The translations under genes and the position numbers were made by a program. DNA of 33,365 nucleotides from Chitinophagaceae bacterium (lineage in GTDB: Bacteria; Bacteroidota; Bacteroidia; Chitinophagales; Chitinophagaceae): positions 1-33,365 of the forward strand of contig JALOMP010000003.1 in the NCBI GenBank assembly GCA_025455365.1. The letters run 5' to 3'. The notes beneath the pieces were generated by a model. The model searched no databases and was not told the origin of the DNA. It saw nothing but the letters and a program-made list of their open reading frames with translations. This document shows positions 24,989 to 32,894 of the stretch, piece after piece (the stretch's first letter is position 1; every line of letters begins with the position of its first letter).

Positions 24989-26740
24989 ATGAAATCGGAA
25001 AAAAGCCAGATCCAGGTCCCTTGTTCCTGCGGCAGCATCCATGCACAGGATCGCCGTCATTTCCTCAAAGACATGTCCCTTGGTTTTGCGGCCCTATCCG
25101 GGATCCCGCAAGTGGCCGGCGCGATGGGGGGTATGGCTTCCCGGGAACAGGAATGGTCCCGAAGTGGCGTATTACAGCAGGGCAAGGCGCAGCGGATCAC
25201 CCTGCTCCACACGGCGGATATTCATGCGCAACTATATACACACGACGAGTTTTTCTGGGAGAAGGGAGGGCCGGTTTACAAGCCCCGTGGCGGCATGGCG
25301 GTTCTGAAAACCATGTTGCAGACCCTGAAAAAAGACAATCCCGGTAAGACATTGCTGATTGATGGGGGCGATTGCTTCCAGGGAGGTGGCGTGGCGGCCC
25401 TGAGCGAAGGGAAGGCCATCGTGCCCCTGATCAATAATATCGGGTACGACCTGATGCTGCCCGGCAACTGGGAGGTGGTTTATGGAAAAGAGATGATGGA
25501 GAAAGACCTGGGCGGGTATGATGCGCAGAAAATATGTGCCAACATGTTTCACGATACCCGGGATGACCGTAAGGGGGAACTGATGTTTCATCCTTGGTGG
25601 ACCACACATTTCGGGGACACTAAAATTGGGTTTATCGGTTACAATGACCCCTTGACCCCCCGGCGACAATCGCCTGCTTACAGCGAAGGTATCCAGTTTA
25701 CCAAGCCAGAGAAAAACGTGGCGCGGTATATCCGCTACCTGCGGGACTATGAGCTGTGTGACATGGTTTTCCTGGTGACCCATATGGGCCTTGCGCAGCA
25801 GGTTGACCTGGCCAACCAGCCTTACGTGGATGGCGTTGATTTTATCCTGGGTGCAGACACACATGAAAGAGTGCGGGAACCGATCCAGGCAAAATACTCG
25901 AAAGTGACGGAGCCGGGCGCATTCGGATCCTTTGTATCCAAACTGGATATTATCATCGAGAACGGTAAGGTGAAAGATACCAGTTACCAGCTGCTGGATG
26001 TGGACCCTGCCAGGTACAAGCCTGATCCTGAAATGCAGCAACTGGTAAGCAAAGCAAGGGAACCTTACAAACAGGAGCTGGACAAGGTTGTTGGTAAATC
26101 GAAAACCACGCTGGTTCGGTATTATGTGCTGGAAAACCCCATGGACAATCTAATTACCGATGCCATCTACTGGAAGTTCAAACCGGATATCGCGTTGAGC
26201 AACGGTTTCCGGTTTTGCCCGCCACTGGTTCCGGATCCCAGGACGGGCGTTGCGGAAATTACCAATGAATTCCTGTGGAGCATGATCCCGGTTGATAGTG
26301 ATGCCAAGACCGGCGTTATAACGGGGGAACAACTCTGGAACTGGCTGGAAAAGGAACTGCACAACGTATTTGCCAAAAATCCCGCACAACGCTTCGGGGG
26401 ATGGGTGGTTCGCTTCAAGGGCATGGAGATTAATTTCACCGCCTACAACGAAATGGGTAAACGCCTGAACTGGGTAAAGGTGAAAGGAGAGCCGGTGGAC
26501 CTGGAAAAACAGTATACCATCGTAGCCTGTGAACGGCATGGAGATCCGGATGACAACCTTTGCCGGGTAGAGCATGTGAGCGAGGCCCGTAAATTAGGGG
26601 CCACCCTGCACCAGATCATGCGGGAATACCTGGCCGCACATAGTCCTGTTTCGCCGCGGATCGAGAAGCGGGTCACCGCCACGGATGTGCCCCAGGACCT
26701 GCTTTCCCAGCTGGAGGGATATCCTTATACTTTCCGCTAA
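24989..26740 (+). CDS. SoxB-like metallohydrolase, Tat-exported
   Basis: A 583-residue metallophosphoesterase/5'-nucleotidase-fold enzyme with a Tat signal, DRRHFLKDMSLGFAALSG. The core holds HTADIHAQL (first Asp and His), GGDCFQGGG, GNWEVVYG, THMG and GADTHE, then a C-terminal 5'-nucleotidase domain with NGFRFCPPL. GNWE is intermediate between the nucleotidase GNHE and the GHWE of SoxB, and GFRF resembles SoxB's GFRW. SoxB hydrolyses sulfate from SoxYZ-bound thiosulfate and needs two manganese ions. No soxYZ or soxXA is visible, so a different carrier or a small thiosulfate-type substrate is possible; a nucleotidase role is the alternative. Confidence 0.78.
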   Translation: MKSEKSQIQVPCSCGSIHAQDRRHFLKDMSLGFAALSGIPQVAGAMGGMASREQEWSRSGVLQQGKAQRITLLHTADIHAQLYTHDEFFWEKGGPVYKPRGGMAVLKTMLQTLKKDNPGKTLLIDGGDCFQGGGVAALSEGKAIVPLINNIGYDLMLPGNWEVVYGKEMMEKDLGGYDAQKICANMFHDTRDDRKGELMFHPWWTTHFGDTKIGFIGYNDPLTPRRQSPAYSEGIQFTKPEKNVARYIRYLRDYELCDMVFLVTHMGLAQQVDLANQPYVDGVDFILGADTHERVREPIQAKYSKVTEPGAFGSFVSKLDIIIENGKVKDTSYQLLDVDPARYKPDPEMQQLVSKAREPYKQELDKVVGKSKTTLVRYYVLENPMDNLITDAIYWKFKPDIALSNGFRFCPPLVPDPRTGVAEITNEFLWSMIPVDSDAKTGVITGEQLWNWLEKELHNVFAKNPAQRFGGWVVRFKGMEINFTAYNEMGKRLNWVKVKGEPVDLEKQYTIVACERHGDPDDNLCRVEHVSEARKLGATLHQIMREYLAAHSPVSPRIEKRVTATDVPQDLLSQLEGYPYTFR

Positions 26741-26756
26741 TGTGACCGTCGTCACC
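26741..26756 (+). promoter_or_regulatory. Crp/Fnr-type operator upstream of sqr
   Basis: TGTGAC-CGTC-GTCACC is a near-perfect TGTGA-N6-TCAC palindrome that begins right after the SoxB-like stop codon. A -7-like box, TACCTTTA, begins 37 bases downstream at 26778, which would centre the operator near -42 to the transcript start, the usual position for a class II activator. Confidence 0.7.
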
Positions 26757-26807
26757 TTTCGGGACATGCATGCTTGGTACCTTTAACGGTACAACAAATC
26801 AACAAAC

Positions 26808-28076
26808 ATGAAATCCCATTACGAGGTGCTGATCATCGGAGGTGGCACCGGCGGCATTATGACGGCCGCGCAACTCAAACGCAAGGACAGCAAACTTTCC
26901 ATCGGGCTCATTGAGCCCAGCAAGGAACATTTTTACCAGCCTGCCTGGACATTGGTGGGCGCAGGTGCATTCAATTTCAACAAGACAAGAAGAGCCGAAG
27001 CTTCATTGATCCCGAGCGGTGTGGACTGGATACAGGATTACGCCACCACTTTCCAACCGGAGTCAAACCAGGTCAGTACCCGCAACAGCGGCAATATAAC
27101 CTACGACGTAATGGTCATCAGCGCAGGCATACAGATGGACCTGGATGCCCTCCCCGGATTACGGGAAGCATTGAAAACCGACAGTGTATGCAGCAATTAC
27201 CTTGATCCGAAAAAGACATTCGAAGTCCTTAAAAAATTCAAGGGAGGCAATGCTGTTTTCACGCAGCCGGCCACGCCGATCCGTTGTGGCGGGGCGCCCC
27301 AGAAAATCATGTACCTGGCGGAGGAATATTTCAAGAAAAGCGGGGTAAGGCCGCAGACCAATGTGGTCTTCGCCACACCCGGCTCCGTCATTTTTGGCGT
27401 GAAAGTATTTGCTGATGAACTGAATCGCATCCTGGAAGAGAAACACGTGCATTTTAAAACCTTTTACAAGCCGGTTAGTATTGATCCGGTGAAAAAAGAA
27501 ATCACTTTCCAGTACACCAAGGCGGACAGTGTGATTGAAGCGTCCAACCTGGATCAGGCGATCGGTGAAAAAACAGGCGAAAAGAACATGGTGACCATGC
27601 CTTATGACATGCTTCACCTGGCACCTCCCCAGAGCGCCCCGGACTTCATCAAGCAATCGCCCTTTGCTTACCAGGACGGACCCAATAAAGGCTGGCTGAA
27701 CGTGGACATCCACACCCTGCAAAGCAATACCTATGCGAACGTGTTCGGCCTGGGCGATTCCGCTGCCCTGCCTACGGCCAAGACCGGTGCGGCCATCCGC
27801 AAGCAGGTTCCCGTGGTGGTTGAGAATGTCATCCGGATCCTGCAGCAGATGCCTGTGGGGAAGGAGAAAATTTATGAAGGCTATTCTTCCTGCCCGATCG
27901 TTACCGGCTATGGTAAAATGTTACTCTGTGAATTCAAATACGATAATGTGCGCGACAGCGACCCCTTCCTGAGCAAATTCGTGGACACCAGCAAGGAGAA
28001 GTGGAGTATGTGGATCCTGAAGAAATTCGGTCTGCCCTGGCTCTACTGGAACATGATGCTCAAAGGACGCATGTAG
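26808..28076 (+). CDS. sqr: Sulfide:quinone oxidoreductase
   Basis: Membrane-associated flavoprotein that oxidises sulfide to sulfane sulfur and reduces quinone. The 422-residue protein starts with the FAD motif LIIGGGTGGIMTAAQL. The catalytic cysteines are Cys160 (PIRCGGAPQKIMYLAEEYF) and Cys362 (EGYSSCPIVTGYGK). The sequence is closest to the type II group that includes the mitochondrial enzyme (SNY, GNAVFTQPATPIRCGGAPQK). A further Cys, Cys128, sits in VCSNY, where the human protein has Gly. Preceded by its own Crp-type operator and followed by a strong terminator, so it may be transcribed alone. Confidence 0.95.
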   Translation: MKSHYEVLIIGGGTGGIMTAAQLKRKDSKLSIGLIEPSKEHFYQPAWTLVGAGAFNFNKTRRAEASLIPSGVDWIQDYATTFQPESNQVSTRNSGNITYDVMVISAGIQMDLDALPGLREALKTDSVCSNYLDPKKTFEVLKKFKGGNAVFTQPATPIRCGGAPQKIMYLAEEYFKKSGVRPQTNVVFATPGSVIFGVKVFADELNRILEEKHVHFKTFYKPVSIDPVKKEITFQYTKADSVIEASNLDQAIGEKTGEKNMVTMPYDMLHLAPPQSAPDFIKQSPFAYQDGPNKGWLNVDIHTLQSNTYANVFGLGDSAALPTAKTGAAIRKQVPVVVENVIRILQQMPVGKEKIYEGYSSCPIVTGYGKMLLCEFKYDNVRDSDPFLSKFVDTSKEKWSMWILKKFGLPWLYWNMMLKGRM

Positions 28077-28117
28077 CCAATCTTCGTTGGTTGTTGTAAG
28101 GTGAATAAATACACCTT

Positions 28118-28149
28118 GCCGGCATGTGTTAACATGCCGGCTTTCTTTT
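28118..28149 (+). terminator. Rho-independent terminator of sqr
   Basis: A 9-bp stem (GCCGGCATG / CATGCCGGC) with a six-base loop is followed by TTTCTTTT. It lies 41 bases past the sqr stop codon. Confidence 0.9.
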
Positions 28150-28200
28150 AAGCGAAAACGCAAAGGGGAAAATGGAAAACTGTAACTGTGCGGGAGGTAT

Positions 28201-28228
28201 AAAAAAACCGCCCCGGCAAGCGGGGCGG
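28201..28228 (-). terminator. Rho-independent terminator of the WG-repeat gene
   Basis: On the minus strand CCGCCCCG / CGGGGCGG forms an 8-bp stem with a five-base loop followed by seven T. It is 38 bases past the stop of the convergent WG-repeat gene. Confidence 0.9.
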
Positions 28229-28266
28229 ACAGACACGGATGAAACAGCAAGATCATTCGAATCTCA

Positions 28267-28851
28267 TCATTGTTCTTCTACTTTTACTTCCTTACCGTTT
28301 TTGTCAATGGCCAGCCATTTGCCATCCAGCATCACTTTCGCGCTGCCATTGGCAAACTTTTCGGCATAACCGTAGCGGATTGGAATCACTTCTTTCCCAG
28401 AACTGTTAATGTATCCCCATAGGTTTTTACGGCTGACAGGAGCAAGTCCCTCGGAAAAGGATCCGGCTTGTTCATAGATAGGATCAATGACATATTTCCC
28501 TTCCTTGTTGATAAAGCCAAACTTGCCATCATTGACGGCAGCCAGACCTTCATGGTAGGAATACACTTCATAATATTTTAGCGGGATCACTTCCTTTCCG
28601 GAAGTGTCTATAAATCCCCATTTGTTCTTGATCATAACCGCGCCACGCCCCTCTGAAAAACAAAGTGCGTCATCATATTTCAGGGGTACAACCAACTTTC
28701 CCGTTATATCAACATAACCCCATTTCCCGTCCTTTTTAACCTTGGCCAGGTCTTCCGCGTACTGGTCAACCAGTTCATAATCCTTCAGACCCTTTTGGCC
28801 ATAGCTTATGTTAAAAGCCAGCAGGAGGACGATGGCTAATAATTTTTTCAT
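28267..28851 (-). CDS. WG-repeat exported protein
   Basis: A 194-residue protein. The start at 28851 gives a clean Sec signal peptide, MKKLLAIVLLLAFNISYGQ; an upstream extension has no such signal. The mature part is five WG-type repeats of about 24-33 residues: GKWGYVD, NKWGFID, GKFGFIN, NLWGYIN and GKWLAID, each followed by a (T/S/E)GK(E/L)V(I/V) unit. The repeats are frequent in Bacteroidota and probably build a beta-rich binding surface; no enzyme motif is seen. Function unknown. Confidence 0.9.
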   Translation of the reverse strand: MKKLLAIVLLLAFNISYGQKGLKDYELVDQYAEDLAKVKKDGKWGYVDITGKLVVPLKYDDALCFSEGRGAVMIKNKWGFIDTSGKEVIPLKYYEVYSYHEGLAAVNDGKFGFINKEGKYVIDPIYEQAGSFSEGLAPVSRKNLWGYINSSGKEVIPIRYGYAEKFANGSAKVMLDGKWLAIDKNGKEVKVEEQ

Positions 28852-28992
28852 GGCAGTAGTATTAAGCGTGAACAATGATTTGACCAACAAGGTAAATCCA
28901 TGCTCACCCGCAAACCATGACGGCAAACAGGGTATTTCATACTTGTGATCAGGAATTCATGAAGCCCGGGCGGGGCGGAGCAGCCACTGCTG

Positions 28993-29874
28993 TTATTCGA
29001 CAGCCCTGACCGTATAGCCGGCTTTCCGGAGAAGGTTGATAACACCTTCCGGGCCGGGTAAATGACCCGCGCCAACACCAAAAAAACAGGCGTTTTCCTT
29101 CATGGCGGTTTCCATCACGGGGATCCAGTTCCGGTTTCTGTTGGCAAGCAGCAGGTTTTCAAATCCTTTCATGTCCGGCGCATCTTCGATCAGCCCCGCG
29201 AGGGTGTTCAGGTCGCGCTTTTTATACGCATCTACCATTTTCTGGAATTCTTTCCGCTGCCCGTCGAAATCCCTGACCATGTCCAGGATCATCCTGGCTT
29301 CGGTTGTATCCGGAATCTGGTCGAATACGGCGAACTGGTCCTCGAGTTTTTCCAGCCCCCGTATCTCTTTTTTCTGCTGGCCCGCCATGCCCACAAAACT
29401 TTGTTCAAAGGAAGCCACGTTGGAACAGGGAAGGATCCGGGTATAGAGCACGCTCATGAGCGTGAAAGGCTTCATCTTGTTAAAAAGCATCAGGGGCATC
29501 TTCATGCTGTCTGTCATGAAGCGGCCCAGGGTTTCATAATCTTCCCTGCTCATGAGGTCTTTTAAGGATCCTTCTTTCAGCATGGCCAGTTGCAGCGTTT
29601 TCAGGGCCATGGACGGGTCATCCATATCAATTTCCAGGTAGATTGTGGAGGCGGCGCCAAATGCGGATTTTATCGAATCCGAAATTTGGAAATCCTCCGG
29701 GCAAATCATATGGATCGTTCCGTACAGGTAAGAAGGTGCCGGGAGGCCCTTACCGCTGATTTGCCAGAGCAGGGCATTTTCCCGGGTATCGGGCGGGGTT
29801 ACAGTTTGTTTGGAAGCGGTCTTACAGGCCGGGTAGAGAAAAACAACGAACAACAGCGAAACCAGGTATCTCAT
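28993..29874 (-). CDS. TraB/GumN-family lipoprotein
   Basis: A 293-residue predicted lipoprotein with lipobox YPAC (Cys17). The TraB/GumN (Tiki-type) fold is shown by SYLYGTIHM near the start and ENACFFGVGAGHLPGPEGVINLL near the C-terminus, the two GxxH blocks that hold the catalytic or metal-binding His. Some relatives are metalloproteases; bacterial roles are unclear. It is followed by nothing obvious on the same strand, and the aminotransferase operon ends 57 bases upstream. Confidence 0.88.
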   Translation of the reverse strand: MRYLVSLLFVVFLYPACKTASKQTVTPPDTRENALLWQISGKGLPAPSYLYGTIHMICPEDFQISDSIKSAFGAASTIYLEIDMDDPSMALKTLQLAMLKEGSLKDLMSREDYETLGRFMTDSMKMPLMLFNKMKPFTLMSVLYTRILPCSNVASFEQSFVGMAGQQKKEIRGLEKLEDQFAVFDQIPDTTEARMILDMVRDFDGQRKEFQKMVDAYKKRDLNTLAGLIEDAPDMKGFENLLLANRNRNWIPVMETAMKENACFFGVGAGHLPGPEGVINLLRKAGYTVRAVE

Positions 29875-29930
29875 GCAAGGGTGTTATGCCAGCAAATCTA
29901 CGAAGGCCTTTGCAGCATTGCCTGTTCTGT

Positions 29931-31073
29931 TTACAGCCTGCACAGGCGTTCAAGGGCCTGGTCCAGCGTTTCTTCCTTTTTGGAGAAGCAGAATCTCAAC
30001 ACCTGGTGGTCCGTTCCATCCTGGTAGAAGGCCGATACGGGAATGGTAGCCACCCCCGCTTCGCGGGTAAGGCGAACGGCGAAATCCTTGTCCGCCTCAT
30101 CGCTGATTCGCTCATAGGTGCCGCAGATAAAGTAGCTGCCCCGGGAGGGTTTAAGGCTGAACCGGGAAGCAGCCATACCACGGATGAAATAGTCGCGCTT
30201 GGATTGCATCAGGCTTGAAAGGCCGAGGTATGCGTCCCTGTTGGACAGGAAACCGGCGAGCCCCACCTGGACGGGCGTATTGCAGCTGAACGCGTTGAAC
30301 TGGTGCACCTTCCGGAATTCCGCCGAGAGTTCCGGGGGAGCCACGCAGTAGCCTAGTTTCCAGCCGGTGCAGTTATACACTTTCCCGAAGGAATAGCAGG
30401 CAAAGCTTCTTGCGGCCAGTCCCGGGTATCGCAATACCGACTCATGACGGGCGCCATCAAAGACCAGGTGTTCATACACTTCGTCGCTCACAATATAGAT
30501 ACCCTTTCCCGATACCCTCTTCTCCAGTTCCTGCATGTCAGCGGCGGACAACACGGCGCCCGTAGGATTATGGGGTGAATTGATGACGATCGCCTTGGTC
30601 CTGGGGCCGATCGCTTTATCCACCAGGTCCCAGGGAATGGAATAGTCTTCCGTGTTCAGCGGGACCAGCACCGCCTTCGCATAGTTGATTTCAATATTCG
30701 GCACATAGCTGTCGTAGGATGGTTCAAACACGATGACCTCATCACCCGGTTCCAGAATCGCGGTCAGGGCTGTGTAGATGGCATAGGTACCGCCCGGGGT
30801 GATGGTGATGTCTGTGCCAGGGTTGAGCGCAAATCCGTAGAGCCCTTGAATTTTTTGGGCGATGGCTTCCCGCAGGGGCATCCAGCCCGGCATGGGCGCA
30901 TACTGGTTAAATCCGTCGCGCATGGCTTTGCTGACAGCTTCGATCAGCCCGGCTTCCATCGGGAAATCCGGTAGCCCCTGTCCAAGGTTGATGGCATTGA
31001 ACTCGGTGGCGAGACCGCTCATGATGGTAAAAATATTGGTGCCTACCCGGGGCAGCCTTGAATATCCGTTCAC
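29931..31073 (-). CDS. Methionine-type aminotransferase, YbdL-like
   Basis: PLP-dependent class I aminotransferase that transfers amino groups from methionine or aromatic amino acids to keto acids. The GTG at 31073 gives 380 residues, close to E. coli YbdL at 386, and overlaps the preceding stop codon (GTGA), so coupling decides the start. An upstream ATG is possible but lies inside the preceding gene. Family marks are INLGQGLPDF, FNQYAPMPGWMPLREAIAQK, NSPHNPTGAV, and the PLP lysine in SFGKVYNCTGWKLGY. It ends the four-gene operon that begins with RidA. Confidence 0.9.
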   Translation of the reverse strand: MNGYSRLPRVGTNIFTIMSGLATEFNAINLGQGLPDFPMEAGLIEAVSKAMRDGFNQYAPMPGWMPLREAIAQKIQGLYGFALNPGTDITITPGGTYAIYTALTAILEPGDEVIVFEPSYDSYVPNIEINYAKAVLVPLNTEDYSIPWDLVDKAIGPRTKAIVINSPHNPTGAVLSAADMQELEKRVSGKGIYIVSDEVYEHLVFDGARHESVLRYPGLAARSFACYSFGKVYNCTGWKLGYCVAPPELSAEFRKVHQFNAFSCNTPVQVGLAGFLSNRDAYLGLSSLMQSKRDYFIRGMAASRFSLKPSRGSYFICGTYERISDEADKDFAVRLTREAGVATIPVSAFYQDGTDHQVLRFCFSKKEETLDQALERLCRL

Positions 31074-31414
31074 GTTTTTTTCTTTTTTGATGTATGAATC
31101 CCGCTGACCAGTGCATAGGAATGGTCGATCCATTCCAGCAGCCTGCTGCGCGGCACCGAGCCATCCACCACGATTGTGTTCCAGTGTTTTTTGTTCATAT
31201 GGTATCCCGGGAGCACACAGGCATATTCCGCGCGCAACTCCACGGCCAGGTCAGGGTCGCATTTGACGTTAAAGCGGAGGTCTTCCTCGTCCAGGGGCAT
31301 CAGCAGGTATGCCTTTCCGTTAACCTTGAAGACGAGTGTGTCCGGACCGAATGGAAGGGTTTCTTCGGTACCGGGCTTTGACAGGCAATATTCCCTTAAC
31401 GCCTCGAGGTTCAT
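31070..31414 (-). CDS. MmcQ/YjbR-family protein
   Basis: A 114-residue CyaY-like-fold protein. Marks are the start MNLEALREYCLSKPGTEETLPFGPDTLVFKV, the middle block VKCDPDLAVELRAEY, and the late PGYHMNKKHWNTIVVDG, the best-conserved YjbR segment. Some members bind DNA; the role is not established. It overlaps the DUF3052 gene by four bases (ATGA) upstream and the aminotransferase by four bases (GTGA) downstream. Confidence 0.9.
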   Translation of the reverse strand: MNLEALREYCLSKPGTEETLPFGPDTLVFKVNGKAYLLMPLDEEDLRFNVKCDPDLAVELRAEYACVLPGYHMNKKHWNTIVVDGSVPRSRLLEWIDHSYALVSGIHTSKKKKT

Positions 31415-31905
31415 GATTTACCCGGCCGGATGGCTTTATTGGTTTTGTTGGCGGTTTTTTGCTTCCCCTCGGTAGACAAAGCCATTCCCTGCCGGCGGAT
31501 CATCTTGCCGATATGCGCTGCCTTGCGGAAGCGAAGGGCGCTCCAGTCCTCGTCCACGGCCACCATGCGCACGCCTTCGTACCCTTTTTCGCCCAGCAGC
31601 GACCAACCCTCGTCCCGCGTGATCGTGGATGCATATTTTTTGGAAGATTTTTTGGGGTACACCATCCAGAAAATACCATCCTCGTCCAGTTGTTTGATCA
31701 TCGGCAAGCCGAACTTTTTTACATCGGCCGGGCTTTGCACAAACCCAATGGCAAATGCATAGGATTTCTTGGGCCGGATCTCCGTATCAAGTTCAGTAAG
31801 TTTTTTCCAGTGGGCGATGACCGGCATGAATTCCGGTGGCGCTTGCAGGACCAGGACGGGCGACTGGTTTTTAAACTGGAGTTTGGACAGGAGAGCGTCG
31901 GACAT
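31411..31905 (-). CDS. DUF3052-like protein
   Basis: A 164-residue soluble protein. It resembles DUF3052: PVLVLQAPPEF near the start, DGIFWMVYPKKSSKK in the middle and VAVDEDWSALRFR toward the end, matching the family's lWxxyPK and DxxWSxLRF pattern. The last 20 residues are Lys-rich. Function unknown. It is the second gene of the operon that starts with RidA, 11 bases downstream of it. Confidence 0.78.
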   Translation of the reverse strand: MSDALLSKLQFKNQSPVLVLQAPPEFMPVIAHWKKLTELDTEIRPKKSYAFAIGFVQSPADVKKFGLPMIKQLDEDGIFWMVYPKKSSKKYASTITRDEGWSLLGEKGYEGVRMVAVDEDWSALRFRKAAHIGKMIRRQGMALSTEGKQKTANKTNKAIRPGKS

Positions 31906-31916
31906 ATGACGGCTGT

Positions 31917-32309
31917 TTAAGGTTCGGGGATGATGGCGGTGGCTTCGATTTCAACCAGGAAAACCGGATCGATCAGACGGCTCACTTCTACCATGGTGGT
32001 GCAGGGACGGATCTCCCGGAAAAACTCACCATGGGCTTTTCCGTATTCATCCCAGCGGCTGATGTCTGTTACAAAAAGCCTTGTCCGGATCACGTCTGAA
32101 AGCCTGGCACCGGCCTTTTCCAGCGTTTTTTCGATTTTCTGCAGGATGAACTTTGTTTGCAGGTACGCGTCGTCTCCACCTACCGCTTCGTTCTGTTCAT
32201 TGACGGCCACGGTGCCGGTGACCTCCACCAGGTTGCCGATCCTGACCGCACGGCTGTATCCTACGATGTCTTCCCATTTGGCGCCTGAAGCATAATTGGT
32301 CCGTTGCAT
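31917..32309 (-). CDS. RidA-family protein
   Basis: A 130-residue member of the RidA/YjgF/UK114 family, whose best-known member hydrolyses reactive enamines and imines from PLP enzymes to keto acids. The start at 32309 (MQRTNYASGAKWEDIVGYSRAV) fits the family. The late segment RTRLFVTDISRWDEYGKAHGEFF and RPCTTMVEVSRL is typical, with Arg in RPCTTMVEV as the usual carboxylate-binding residue. It heads an operon whose last gene is a PLP aminotransferase, so clearing its imine by-products is a sensible link. Confidence 0.92.
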   Translation of the reverse strand: MQRTNYASGAKWEDIVGYSRAVRIGNLVEVTGTVAVNEQNEAVGGDDAYLQTKFILQKIEKTLEKAGARLSDVIRTRLFVTDISRWDEYGKAHGEFFREIRPCTTMVEVSRLIDPVFLVEIEATAIIPEP

Positions 32310-32410
32310 GGTGGTCTGCCGTTTTATGTGGCAGTCGTACAAAGAAAACATATATATCCGTATTTTTCGGAGATTGCAGCCACATCAGAAACATCCAAAA
32401 AACTAGTACA

Positions 32411-32821
32411 ATGAAAAGAACTTCCAAAGCCGTCTGGAACGGTTCCGGTAAAGAAGGGAGCGGACACCTGTCCACACCATCCGGGGTATTCACGGAAAAA
32501 CCATACTCCTTCCATTCCCGTTTTGAGCAGGGGGAAGGAACCAACCCGGAAGAACTGATTGCTGCCGCCCATGCGGGTTGTTTCAGCATGAAACTCAGTT
32601 TTGTACTCGGCGCCGCCGGATTTACGCCCGATCACATTGAAACGGATTGCACGATCACCCTGGAGAATGGCACGATCACGAATTCCCACCTGGTATTGAA
32701 GGCATCGGTACCCGGTATCAGCCAGGAAAAATTCCTTGAATGTGCGAAAGACGCGGAGCAGAACTGCCCGGTCAGCAAGCTGCTGAAGGCGGAGATTACG
32801 CTGGACGCAACACTGGTATGA
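32411..32821 (+). CDS. OsmC-family peroxiredoxin
   Basis: A 136-residue thiol peroxidase of the OsmC/Ohr group that reduces organic hydroperoxides. The two redox cysteines are Cys57 in AHAGCFSM and Cys119 in QNCPVSK, at the usual spacing. The start MKRTSKAVWNGSGKEGSGHLST is like other OsmC proteins. Divergent from the RidA operon with a 101-base gap, and convergent with the mannose-1-phosphate guanylyltransferase gene. Confidence 0.95.
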   Translation: MKRTSKAVWNGSGKEGSGHLSTPSGVFTEKPYSFHSRFEQGEGTNPEELIAAAHAGCFSMKLSFVLGAAGFTPDHIETDCTITLENGTITNSHLVLKASVPGISQEKFLECAKDAEQNCPVSKLLKAEITLDATLV

Positions 32822-32827
32822 AGGTAG

Positions 32828-32894
32828 AAATACGATTTTAGAAGTTAGAAGTATCGAAACATACTTCTAACTTCTAAAATCTAAAATCGTACTT
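32828..32894. repeat. Large imperfect inverted repeat between convergent genes
   Basis: Two 20-base arms (32834-32853 and 32862-32881) face each other around an eight-base spacer. Extended arms span about 23 bases (32831-32853) on the left and 30 on the right (32862-32891), because the right arm holds TAAAATC twice in tandem, a seven-base insertion relative to the left. Flanking GAA and TTC can pair too. It may act as a two-way transcript end, though no T-run follows. AT-rich repeats of the TTAGAAGTTAGAAG kind are known from other Bacteroidota. Confidence 0.75.
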
